Shown in pieces: positions 34,014-41,770 of a DNA stretch of 64,000 nucleotides. The stretch comes from Kribbella pittospori (GTDB lineage Bacteria > Actinomycetota > Actinomycetes > Propionibacteriales > Kribbellaceae): contig NZ_SJKB01000005.1 of NCBI RefSeq assembly GCF_004331465.1, positions 310,001-374,000 of the forward strand, given 5' to 3'. The notes below the pieces were generated by a model. It saw only the letters and a program-made list of their open reading frames with translations. It searched no databases and had not been told where the DNA came from. Both the position numbers and the translations under genes were made by a program. Numbering within the stretch: the stretch's first letter is position 1; every line of letters starts with the position of its first letter.

Positions 34014-35242
34014 GTGCGGTCGACGCGCAGCAGGCGATCATCCAGGTCCACCACGAGGAGTGGGCGCGCGTGGTCGCCGCCCTGACCAGGCGCTTCGGCG
34101 ACCTGGACATCGCCGAGGAGGCAGCCGCCGAGGCGTTCGCTATCGCCGTCGAGCGGTGGCCGGCCGACGGCGTACCCCCGAATCCCGGCGCCTGGCTGAC
34201 CACCACCGCCAATCGCAAGGCCATCGACCGGATCCGGCGCGAGAGCAAGCGCGACGACAAGCACAAGGAGGCTCAGATCGTGTACGACGACGACCCGCCT
34301 GAGCCTCTCGGCGCGATCGACGACGACCGGCTCCGGCTGATCTTCACCTGCTGCCACCCTGCGCTCTCGCTGGAGACCCGGGTGGCGCTGACGCTGCGGA
34401 TGGTCGGCGGTCTGACCATGCCTGAGATCGCCCGTGCCTTCCTGGTGCAGGAATCCGCCATGGGTCAGCGGATCACCCGGGCGAAGGCCAAGATCAAGGC
34501 GGCTCGGATCCCATACCGGGTGCCGTCCGCGGAGGACCTCCCGACCCGCGTGTCCGGCGTACTGTCCGTGCTTTTCCTCGTCTTCAACGAGGGCTACCTC
34601 GCGACTGGTCCGGACACCGATCCCGTGCGGCATGAGCTGACCGCCGAAGCAATCCGGCTCACCCGTCTGATCCGTGCCCTGATGCCGGAGGACGGTGAGG
34701 TGGCCGGGCTGCTCGCGCTGATGCTCCTCACCGAGGCCCGCCGTACCGCTCGGGTGTCGGCCAGTGGTGAGCTGGTGCCTCTCGACGAACAGGACCGTGG
34801 GGCCTGGGACGCGGCGCTGATCGCCGAAGGCCATCAGTTGGTGCGCGAACGCCTAGCGGCCGGGGTGCCTCCGGGTCGCTACCAGATCCTCGCCGCGATC
34901 AACGCCGTACACACCTCTGTCCGCGACATCCGCGACACGGACTGGTCGCAGATCGTCGCCCTGTACGACCAACTCATCCGCATCGATCCCTCGCCGATCG
35001 TTGCCCTGAACCGGGCCATCGCGGTCGCCGAGCTCGACGGCCCGGAGGTGTCGCTGGCGGCTGTCGACCGTCTCAACGACAAGTTGGCCGGCTACCACGC
35101 GTACCACGCGACCCGCGCCGACCTGCTGCGCCGGCTGTGCCGCAGTGAAGAGGCGCGCGCGGCGTACGACAAAGCCATCGAGCTGGCGGGCAACACCGCA
35201 GAGACCGCCCACCTGACCCGCCGTCGCGACCAGCTGCGGTAG
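34010..35242 (+). CDS. ECF42-type RNA polymerase sigma factor
   Basis: A 410-residue paralog of the sigma factor at 20524. Region 2 lies in HHEEWARVVAALTRRFGDLD and FAIAVERWP, FTCCHPALSLETRVALTLRM links to region 4 (MPEIARAFLVQESAMGQRIT), and the C-terminal TPR-like extension holds FLVFNEGYLATG, LNRAIAVAELDGPE and HATRADLLRRLCRSEEA. GTG 34010 overlaps the stop of the shrunken DGPF frame (GTGA). The gene ends 3 bp from the convergent DinB gene. Confidence 0.92.
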   Translation: MSAVDAQQAIIQVHHEEWARVVAALTRRFGDLDIAEEAAAEAFAIAVERWPADGVPPNPGAWLTTTANRKAIDRIRRESKRDDKHKEAQIVYDDDPPEPLGAIDDDRLRLIFTCCHPALSLETRVALTLRMVGGLTMPEIARAFLVQESAMGQRITRAKAKIKAARIPYRVPSAEDLPTRVSGVLSVLFLVFNEGYLATGPDTDPVRHELTAEAIRLTRLIRALMPEDGEVAGLLALMLLTEARRTARVSASGELVPLDEQDRGAWDAALIAEGHQLVRERLAAGVPPGRYQILAAINAVHTSVRDIRDTDWSQIVALYDQLIRIDPSPIVALNRAIAVAELDGPEVSLAAVDRLNDKLAGYHAYHATRADLLRRLCRSEEARAAYDKAIELAGNTAETAHLTRRRDQLR

Positions 35243-35245
35243 TTG

Positions 35246-35815
35246 TCAGGTTGCCTTCCGGGCTGCCTCCTCGACCCTTGACCGGTGCGCCTCCCAGTCG
35301 GTGTCGTCGGGTGTGGTGACCGGGCCGGATCCGACCGTCCCGTCCAGCTGCTCGCGCAGGATGTCGGCGTGCCCGGCGTGCCGGTTGGTCTCCCCGACGA
35401 TGTGCACCATCACGTTGAACAGCTTCACGTGCGGCCGCGGCCACCACGGGACGAACCCCGGTGAGTCGATCGGCAACGCCTCGATCGTCGCGTCGGAGTG
35501 GGCCCAGGCGCGCTGGTATCCGTCGACGATGTCGGCGCGGGATTCCTGCTCCGCGACCCACATGTAGTGGTGGTTCGCGTAGCCCGGATCGTCGAACTGG
35601 GGCAACCGCTCGGGATACGGCCGGTCGAAGACGCCGCCGAAGTACCGCGCCTCAGACATGGTCAGATGCTTGATCAGGCCGAGCAGATTGGTCCCGGTCT
35701 TCGTCAGCGGACGGCGTACGTCGTACTCCGGCAAGCCGTCCAGCTTGAACAGCAGGGACTCCCGCACCCACCGCAGCTCGTCGTGCAGATAGGCCTTGGC
35801 AAAGTCATCGATCAC
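35246..35815 (-). CDS. DinB-family protein (DUF664 type)
   Basis: A 189-residue four-helix-bundle protein: LRWVRESLLFKLDGLPEYDV, NLLGLIKHLTMSEARYFGG (first His), VHIVGETNRHAGHADILREQ (the HxxxH pair). This is the DUF664/DinB metal site. It is a probable thiol-dependent transferase of unknown substrate. The GTG start follows TACGCT by 6 nt, so it is likely leaderless. The 26 bp before the VOC frame's upstream start region hold no other gene. Confidence 0.88.
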   Translation of the reverse strand: MIDDFAKAYLHDELRWVRESLLFKLDGLPEYDVRRPLTKTGTNLLGLIKHLTMSEARYFGGVFDRPYPERLPQFDDPGYANHHYMWVAEQESRADIVDGYQRAWAHSDATIEALPIDSPGFVPWWPRPHVKLFNVMVHIVGETNRHAGHADILREQLDGTVGSGPVTTPDDTDWEAHRSRVEEAARKAT

Positions 35816-35961
35816 GGGGTCAGCGTAGCTACGACGGCCAGGTGAGCTGGCCGCTCACCACGGGAGTCGACCGACGATGGAGGTTAATCGCGTTGCGTGC
35901 GATCGGGGGGCGGCTTAGCTTGGCTGCACTCGAGCAGGCTGCAGAGCGGAGATCCGAGCAG

Positions 35962-36684
35962 ATGGCTACTCAACTTGTTGCACTGTCGTTCGATGCACAT
36001 GATCCGGTCGGGCTGGCTCGGTTCTGGGGCGGCGTACTGGGGTGGAAGTCGGAGGACGAAGCGCAGGGCGCGGTTGCCCTGCTGCCGAGTGACGACACTG
36101 GGTTCCGGCTGCGGTTCGTTCCCAGTCAGGAGGACAAGCGCGGGCCGAATCAGGCCCACTTCGATCTGACCAGCCAGTCCCTCGAACAACAGCAGGAGAC
36201 GGTGGCGCGGGCGCTCTCGCTCGGTGGCCGGCATATCGACATCGGTCAGTTGCCGGAAGAGGAGCACGTCGTACTCGCCGATCCGGAGGGCAACGAGTTC
36301 TGTGTGATTGAGCCAGGCAACAACTTCCTGGCCGACTGTGGCTTCATCGGGGCGTTGGCCAGCGATGGTTCGCAGGCGGTCGGGTACTTCTGGAGCGAGG
36401 CGCTCGGCTGGCCGTTGGTCTGGGACCAGGACGAGGAGACCGCGATCCGCTCACCGCACGGCGGTCCCAAGATCACCTGGGGTGGTCCCCCAGTGGACCC
36501 GAAGCTGGGCAAGAACCGGCTGCATTTCGACCTCGCTCCTGCGGACGGTGGTGAGCTGCAGGTCGAGGTCGACCGCCTCGTCACGCTGGGGGCGAAGCGC
36601 ATCGACATCGGCCAGGGCGAGGTCGACTGGATCGTGATGGCCGACCCCGACGGCAACGAGTTCTGCGTGGTGCCCGCGGCGTAG
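35962..36684 (+). CDS. Tandem VOC-domain protein
   Basis: A 240-residue protein with two VOC modules. The first: LSFDAHDPVGLARFWGGVLG ... HVVLADPEGNEFCVI. The second: IGALASDGSQAVGYFWSEAL ... DWIVMADPDGNEFCVVP. The paired ADPxGNEFCV tails show an internal duplication, as in dimer-mimicking glyoxalase-fold proteins. ATG 35962 begins the first domain; the longer frame from 35842 has no matching sequence. Reaction unknown. The Nudix gene follows after 42 bp with its own promoter. Confidence 0.87.
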   Translation: MATQLVALSFDAHDPVGLARFWGGVLGWKSEDEAQGAVALLPSDDTGFRLRFVPSQEDKRGPNQAHFDLTSQSLEQQQETVARALSLGGRHIDIGQLPEEEHVVLADPEGNEFCVIEPGNNFLADCGFIGALASDGSQAVGYFWSEALGWPLVWDQDEETAIRSPHGGPKITWGGPPVDPKLGKNRLHFDLAPADGGELQVEVDRLVTLGAKRIDIGQGEVDWIVMADPDGNEFCVVPAA

Positions 36685-36696
36685 TCCGCGCGAAAA

Positions 36697-36719
36697 CTGT
36701 CCGGGGCTGGTGGGAGGGT
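36697..36719 (+). promoter_or_regulatory. RecA-NDp-like promoter for the Nudix gene
   Basis: CTGTCCGGG (36697-36705), 8 nt, GAGGGT (36714-36719), 7 nt, ATG 36727. The first element and its AAAA lead-in are identical to the site at 609. The -10 has GA in place of TA. The layout implies a leaderless message. Confidence 0.45.
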
Positions 36720-36726
36720 CCTGGGC

Positions 36727-37185
36727 ATGGCGATTCCCAGAGCGGCAGCAGTGGTGATGGACGCGGGCAAGGTGCTGGTGATCAAGCGGTACCTGCGCCA
36801 CGAACGGGCTGACGAGTGCGTGATGTGCGAGGCGTTCAGCGCGCCCGGTCCGAAGTGCGAGGGCCACGAGTACGCCGTACTGCCTGGTGGGCATGTCGAG
36901 GAGGGTGAAACACCGGACGAGGCCGCCCTACGGGAGTTGTGGGAAGAGACGACGCTGACGGCGACGATCGAGCGGCTGCTGTGGACCGGGACGCACAATG
37001 GGCGGCCGGCCTATTACTTTCTGGTGGAGAACGTGGAAGGCGTCGCTGAATTGTCCGGGGACGAAGCGGCGGCGCATTGTGAACGCAATAGTTTCGAATT
37101 GCGCTGGACGTCGCCGGATCGGCTCGGCGAGTTGGGCCTGCATCCTGCCGACGTGCAGGTTCGGCTGACCGAATTACTCGCGTAG
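36727..37185 (+). CDS. Nudix hydrolase
   Basis: A 152-residue Nudix protein. The Nudix box is GGHVEEGETPDEAALRELWE followed by ETTL: the REUxEE core is intact, with Thr in place of the usual final Gly. KVLVIKRYLRHERADE and EGHEYAVLPGG complete the fold. It should cleave a nucleoside-diphosphate-linked compound; 8-oxo-dGTP-type sanitation is one possibility. The promoter resembles a DNA-damage promoter. The 3' end overlaps the convergent kinase pseudogene by 12 bp. Confidence 0.9.
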   Translation: MAIPRAAAVVMDAGKVLVIKRYLRHERADECVMCEAFSAPGPKCEGHEYAVLPGGHVEEGETPDEAALRELWEETTLTATIERLLWTGTHNGRPAYYFLVENVEGVAELSGDEAAAHCERNSFELRWTSPDRLGELGLHPADVQVRLTELLA

Positions 37186-38047
37186 GGCGGCGGCGAGCAT
37201 GCGGTGGCCTTGTGCCTCGAAGGGTTTGTCGCCGACCTGGTGAGCCCAGACCGTGGTGTTGATGGCTTCGCGGAGTTGGATCCGGTGCCAGGCCGCGGGG
37301 TCGCGCGGATCCGAGCCATAGCCGGCGAAGAAGGCAGGCTCCAGCGCTGGGTCGGTGGTGAATTGCTGGACCGCCAGCCGAGCGAAGTCTGAGACCGCCG
37401 GTCTGAGATCGGCTCGGCCGAAATCGATGATGCCGACGCACGGACTGGCGGGCATCGCAGCGGTGCTGACAGTCGGTGCCCCCGTCGATCAGCCAATTGC
37501 GCGGCTGCCAGTCGCCATGGGTCGGAACCAGAACGGCCGCAGGAGTCGGCCAGGATTCAATCTCTGAACGCAAGCGCGCGGTCAACTCCGGCGCGATCGT
37601 GTGCTTCTTGCCCAGGTAGGCAAGGGATCGCCGGTTCTCCCGCGCCTCGTGGGTTTCGTCCGGCACGGCGACCTGGCCGTGGAACGCCGCGAGCAGTTCA
37701 CCGGCCTGGCGGTAGACATCCGGGTCCCATTCCTGCTCAGTGCCTTGCACCAACACCCCCGGCAGGAACCGCGTGAGGAGAAGCTTGGCCTCCTCATCGG
37801 CGTGGACGAGTCGCGGTGCTCTCCCCCGCGTAGTCCACGGCGTCAGCCATTCGCGATGGGCGCGGATCTCCCGGGCGATGTGACCGTCGTTCGCGTCGCC
37901 GGCCTTGGCGATGTACCGCTCGCCGTCGAGATGGAGCTCGAGGACGGCGGTCCCGACCAGACCCCAGCTGTGATCTGTCACGACCTCGGCAGCCGGCATC
38001 CACTCCTGGAGGAGCTCACGCTGGCGCGCACTGAGTTGCGGAATCAC
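37174..38047 (-). pseudogene. APH-family phosphotransferase, frameshifted
   Basis: The N-terminal frame gives LSARQRELLQEWMPAAEVVT, YIAKAGDANDGHIAREIRAH and the catalytic loop THGDWQPRNWLID (HxDxxxxN). The rest of the kinase, VGIIDFGRADLRPAVSDFAR onward, is in another frame. Removing one C from the CCCCC run at 37479-37483 would join them. The kinase would otherwise be about 290 residues. It could be a real mutation or a homopolymer sequencing error. GTG 38047 lies 7 nt after TAGGCT. Confidence 0.85.
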
Positions 38048-38054
38048 CCGCCGA

Positions 38055-38060
38055 AGCCTA
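38055..38060 (-). promoter_or_regulatory. -10 box TAGGCT, leaderless promoter
   Basis: On the minus strand TAGGCT ends 7 nt before GTG 38047 of the phosphotransferase pseudogene. No ribosome site is present. Confidence 0.5.
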
Positions 38061-38090
38061 GCGCAGCGCACAGAAATTCATCGGAAAAAC

Positions 38091-38120
38091 CTGGACGAAT
38101 TGCGCTGGATGTCTTATCCT
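38091..38120 (+). promoter_or_regulatory. Promoter of the aldo/keto reductase gene
   Basis: CTGGAC (-35, 38091-38096), 18 bp, TATCCT (-10, 38115-38120), then 6 nt to ATG 38127. This is a leaderless layout, back to back with the divergent kinase promoter. Confidence 0.5.
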
Positions 38121-38126
38121 GACCAA

Positions 38127-39065
38127 ATGCAGAAAGCGCAGCAGAATTACACTCTACCAACAAACCTATCATCACAAATTCCGGAAATCAAGTCCGATGA
38201 ATTCTGGCGGCTCGGCGACCGTGTCGTCCGGCGTATCGGATTCGGCACGAAGCGGCTCGCGGGACGCGACGGTGGCGGGGCGGACGTGCAGCAGAAGGCG
38301 ATCGCGCTGCTGCGCCGCGCGGTCGAGTTGGGCGTCAACCACTTCGACACCGCCGACTTCTACCCGACCTACGGGCAGGAGGGAAACAGCCGCGAGTTCG
38401 AGGGGCTCAACTGGGCGAACGACGCGATCTTCCGCGCGTTCGCGCCGTACGACGACAACCTCGTGATCGCGACGAAGGTCGGGCCGACGATCACCGGGCT
38501 GGCGCGGCCGGATGAATTGCCGGCACTGGTCGAGAGCAATCTGCGCGCCCTCGGCCGGGACTCGCTCGATCTCGTCTACCTGCGGCAGGCCGGTCTCGAC
38601 TCGATCGCCGAGCACTTCGGTGTGCTGGCCGAGTTGAGGGCCAAGGGAGTCATCCGGCATCTGGGTCTGTCGAACGTGCGGCTGGAGCACCTCGCGCAGG
38701 CTCAGGAGATCGCGCCGGTGGTCGCCGTACAGAACCGGTACGGCGTCGACTTCGGCCGGGTCAATGACGCGATCCTCCAGGCCTGCGGCGACCAAGGGAT
38801 CGCGTTCGTCCCGTTCTTCGCGCTGACGGCGGACTCGCGCGAGACCGGCGGTGTGAAGCAGACCGACGTGATCGATGAGATCGCCGCGGAACACGGTGCG
38901 ACGCCGGCGCAGATCCGGCTCGCGTGGACGTTGCGTCGTGGCGGCAACGTCCTGGCGATCCCCGGCACGGGGAACGCGCACCACTTGGAGGAGAACCTGG
39001 CGGCCGGCTCGATCAGCCTCTCCCCCGCCCAGCTCGAGGCGCTGGACGCTCTGCCTCAGTCGTAG
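38127..39065 (+). CDS. Aldo/keto reductase
   Basis: A 312-residue TIM-barrel reductase: LLRRAVELGVNHFDTADFYP (catalytic Asp and Tyr region), LVIATKVGP (Lys), LDLVYLRQAG, KGVIRHLGLSN, GATPAQIRLAWTLRRGGNVL, IPGTGNAHHLEENLAA. The first ~27 residues precede the barrel and are encoded by unusually AT-rich DNA with CTA, ACA, TCA and ATT codons. NADPH-dependent carbonyl reduction is expected. Convergent overlap of 10 bp with the dioxygenase. Confidence 0.9.
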   Translation: MQKAQQNYTLPTNLSSQIPEIKSDEFWRLGDRVVRRIGFGTKRLAGRDGGGADVQQKAIALLRRAVELGVNHFDTADFYPTYGQEGNSREFEGLNWANDAIFRAFAPYDDNLVIATKVGPTITGLARPDELPALVESNLRALGRDSLDLVYLRQAGLDSIAEHFGVLAELRAKGVIRHLGLSNVRLEHLAQAQEIAPVVAVQNRYGVDFGRVNDAILQACGDQGIAFVPFFALTADSRETGGVKQTDVIDEIAAEHGATPAQIRLAWTLRRGGNVLAIPGTGNAHHLEENLAAGSISLSPAQLEALDALPQS

Positions 39066-39565
39066 TACCGGCGGGCGCTGCCGCCGATCGCGGTCACATC
39101 GGTGCCGTAGATGTGGACCGAGATCGCGGTGCTGTCCGTCGTGTTGTGCACCCGGTGGATGTCACCGGGCGGAGCGAAGCCGCTCACGTCGCCGACGTGG
39201 TTGTCGCTCTGGCCGACGATCCGGAGTTCGGCGTCGAACAGGTCCTCGTGCTCGACGCCCTGGATGACGCCGAACGCACACCAGGTGACGTGGTCATGGA
39301 TCCGCGTCACCTGGCCGGGTCGCCAGACCAGCGCGATGATCGAGAACGAGCCGTCGGGTTCGACGTGCAGGGTGTGGCTGATGTAGCGCTCGGGCGAGCC
39401 GAGCCGCTGCTCGGGAGTCAGTACGTCGGGAGTGGGCAGGTTCCGGCGGAGTTCCTCGGCCACGAGTTGGGCCGTGTCGTGCCAGTCGGCGTGCTGCGCG
39501 ATGGCGGTGCGGACGCCCGCCACCAGGTCGGTGAGTTGGCTGGTCGGAAGCGTTGTCGTAGTCAT
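39056..39565 (-). CDS. Cysteine-dioxygenase-family cupin
   Basis: A 169-residue cupin: SIIALVWRPGQVTRIHDHVT gives the HxH iron ligands, EDLFDAELRIVG and a third His in PPGDIHRVHN. The pattern is that of bacterial CDO type I proteins. It would oxidise cysteine or a related thiol to the sulfinate using Fe(II) and O2. ATG 39565 has no clear ribosome site. It is divergent from the LysR regulator at 39640, the likely controller. Confidence 0.87.
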   Translation of the reverse strand: MTTTTLPTSQLTDLVAGVRTAIAQHADWHDTAQLVAEELRRNLPTPDVLTPEQRLGSPERYISHTLHVEPDGSFSIIALVWRPGQVTRIHDHVTWCAFGVIQGVEHEDLFDAELRIVGQSDNHVGDVSGFAPPGDIHRVHNTTDSTAISVHIYGTDVTAIGGSARRYYD

Positions 39566-39639
39566 GTATTGAGCGTGCCCCCGTCGACCCATAACGTCTA
39601 ATGCCAAGTCTTTAGGTCATCCATAGATGGAATTGATAC

Positions 39640-40506
39640 ATGCTCGATGTCACCAGGCTGCGCGTGATCGACGCCGTCGCGCGCCACGGCTCCGTCACCG
39701 CGGCAGCACGCGAGTTGCACTACTCGCAACCGTCCGTCACGCATCATCTGTCCCGACTGGAGGCAGAGACCGGGGCGCAGTTGCTGCAGCGGGTGGGTCG
39801 CGGGATCCGGCTCACCGAGGCGGGGCGCATGCTGGCTGCCCGGGCCGCGGAGATCATCGGGCGGATCGATGCGGTCGACGCCGAGCTCGCGGCCCACGTC
39901 GGTCTGACCGCGGGCAGAGTCCGCCTCGCCGGCTTCTCGTCAGCGATCGGTGCCCTGGTCCCGGGCGCGGTGGCAGCGCTCTCCGCGCAGCATCCGGGTC
40001 TGCGGATCAGCCTGATCGACACGCATCCACCCGAGGCGCTGGAACTGCTCCGCATCGGGACGATCGACGTGGCGATCATCTTCCGGTACGACGAGACCGC
40101 GCCGGAACCGGCCGGGATCCGGCTGCACCACCTGCTCGACGACCCGCTCTACGTACTGTCGTCGGACCAGGAGGTCGAGTTGTCCGGACTGCGCGACGCG
40201 ACCTGGATCGCGGGCTGTGATCGTTGCCGAAGTCATCTTGTGTCGTTGTGCGCGGATGAGGGCTACGAGCCGCAGATCGGCTATACCTCGGACGACATGG
40301 TCGTGATGCAGGCGCTAGTGGCAGCCGGCCTCGGCGTCACGACGATGCCCGGGCTCGCTCTTCGCACCCACCATGCCGAGGGGGTGGTCGCGAACGAGCT
40401 GCCCGGCTCGCGGCGGCACGTCTACGCCGCCACGTACGGCGAACCACCGGATCCACCCGCGATCGCAGCCCTCCTCACCGCCCTCACCGAGGCAGCCACT
40501 CCGTGA
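39640..40506 (+). CDS. LysR-family transcriptional regulator
   Basis: A 288-residue LTTR: winged helix LRVIDAVARHGSVTAAAREL, HYSQPSVTHHLSRLEAETGA, then RAAEIIGRIDAVDAELAAHV linker and a periplasmic-binding-like effector domain from ~90 (VRLAGFSSAIGALVPGAVAA). The 74-bp divergent gap to the dioxygenase contains TCCAT-AG-ATGGA (39620-39631), a possible recognition element 8 bp before this ATG. The stop overlaps the HAD gene start (GTGA). Confidence 0.9.
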   Translation: MLDVTRLRVIDAVARHGSVTAAARELHYSQPSVTHHLSRLEAETGAQLLQRVGRGIRLTEAGRMLAARAAEIIGRIDAVDAELAAHVGLTAGRVRLAGFSSAIGALVPGAVAALSAQHPGLRISLIDTHPPEALELLRIGTIDVAIIFRYDETAPEPAGIRLHHLLDDPLYVLSSDQEVELSGLRDATWIAGCDRCRSHLVSLCADEGYEPQIGYTSDDMVVMQALVAAGLGVTTMPGLALRTHHAEGVVANELPGSRRHVYAATYGEPPDPPAIAALLTALTEAATP

Positions 40507-41171
40507 CGCTGAAGGGAGTGTTGTTCGACCTGGACGGGACGCTGGTCGAGCAGGAGTCAGCGGCTGCCGCAGCGGTCGTCGAGTGGGCGGCCGAACACGG
40601 CATCACCGATCCAGACGTCGCCGCCCGATGGGCAGCGGTGTCCGACCGGCACTACGTGCGGTATCAGCGCCGTGAGCTCACCTTCGCCCAACAGCGCCGA
40701 AGCCGTGTGCGCGAGTTTCTCGACGTCGACGCGAACGACGAAGAGGCCGATGAGTTGTTCAAGGGATACCTGCAGCGCTACGAAGCGGGGTGGACCCTGT
40801 TCGACGACGCCGTGCCTGCCCTCCGCCGGATGCGCGCCGCCGGACTCGCGACGGTCGTGTTCACGAACGGCAACACCGATCACCAGCGGTTCAAACTCGA
40901 CCGCTTCGGTTTGTCCGACGAGATCGACGTACTGATCTCGTCGGAGATGTTGCCGGCCGGCAAGCCGGATCCACGCGCGTTCCTGCACGCGCTCGACCTA
41001 CTTCAGCTCACGCCGTCCGAGGCACTGATGGTCGGCGACTCGCTGGAGAAGGACGTGCGGGGCGCGCTCGCCGTCGGGATCGACGCCGTGCTCGTCGATC
41101 GGTACGACGAGCATGCCGATGTCGAGGTCCGACGGATCCGATCACTGCACGAGCTCTCGCGGGTCAGCTGA
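40503..41171 (+). CDS. HAD-family hydrolase
   Basis: A 222-residue HAD phosphatase of subfamily IA: GVLFDLDGTLV holds the nucleophile Asp and acid/base Asp, VVFTNGNTDHQR is motif II, LPAGKPDPRAF holds the Lys, and LMVGDSLEKDVRGA is motif IV. The helical cap lies between ~20 and 90. GTG 40503 overlaps the LysR stop by 4 bases, implying coupling with the regulator. The phosphate-ester substrate is unknown. Confidence 0.9.
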   Translation: MTLKGVLFDLDGTLVEQESAAAAAVVEWAAEHGITDPDVAARWAAVSDRHYVRYQRRELTFAQQRRSRVREFLDVDANDEEADELFKGYLQRYEAGWTLFDDAVPALRRMRAAGLATVVFTNGNTDHQRFKLDRFGLSDEIDVLISSEMLPAGKPDPRAFLHALDLLQLTPSEALMVGDSLEKDVRGALAVGIDAVLVDRYDEHADVEVRRIRSLHELSRVS

Positions 41172-41715
41172 AGTCGACCTCCTTGGTGGGCTGGATGCCG
41201 GCGGTGCGACCTGGGGCCGTGTGGTTCTCCCAGTAAAGGTTCGTGTGGGCGATGACCTTGTCCGGCGGCGGAGCGCCCCACTCGGAGAGGTCTTCGGTGG
41301 TGTGGGCGTCGGCGACGAGGGTCACGTCGTACCCGCGGACGAAGGCGCCGTGGATCGTGGAGCGGATGCACTCGTCGGTCTGCGCGCCGCTGACGAACAG
41401 CCGGCCGATGCCGCCCTTGGCGAGGACGTCCTCGAGGTCGGTGTCCTCGAAGGAATCGGCGAAGGTCTTGTGGACCACAGGCTCGGACTCGTCGCGGTCG
41501 AGCTCAGGAACGAGTTGCCACTCGTCGCTGTCCTTGACCAGGTGTTTGCTCGAGTGCTGCACCCAGACGACCGGCACACCGCCCGCACGTGCCTTGCCGA
41601 CCAGGCTGGAGATGTTCGCGACGACTTGGTCGCGCTCGTGAGTTCCCTCGACGACGCCGTTCTGGACGTCGATCACTACCAGGGCCGTGTTCGGCCTGTC
41701 GGACAACGTGGACAC
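41164..41715 (-). CDS. Isochorismatase-like cysteine hydrolase
   Basis: A 183-residue hydrolase: TALVVIDVQNGVVEGTHERD (catalytic Asp), VVHKTFADSFEDTDL (Lys) and LFVSGAQTDECIRSTIHGAF (Cys nucleophile) form the D-K-C triad of the family. Nicotinamidase and isochorismatase activities are both in this superfamily, and the substrate is not clear. GGGAGGG precedes GTG 41715. A close match to the RecA-NDp promoter lies 33-55 bp upstream, inside the end of the WYL gene. Confidence 0.9.
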   Translation of the reverse strand: MSTLSDRPNTALVVIDVQNGVVEGTHERDQVVANISSLVGKARAGGVPVVWVQHSSKHLVKDSDEWQLVPELDRDESEPVVHKTFADSFEDTDLEDVLAKGGIGRLFVSGAQTDECIRSTIHGAFVRGYDVTLVADAHTTEDLSEWGAPPPDKVIAHTNLYWENHTAPGRTAGIQPTKEVDFS

Positions 41716-41747
41716 GAGCGTCCCTCCCTCTGCTGGCTAGATCGATG

Positions 41748-41770
41748 ACGCTAGACCTGTCCACCGACAG
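41748..41770 (-). promoter_or_regulatory. RecA-NDp promoter for the isochorismatase-like gene
   Basis: On the minus strand CTGTCGGTG (41762-41770), 8 nt, TAGCGT (41748-41753). Against tTGTCRgtg, 8 nt, TAnnnT only the first, weakly conserved base differs. It overlaps the last codons of the WYL gene. Initiation near 41741 gives a ~26-nt leader containing the ribosome site. Confidence 0.7.
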
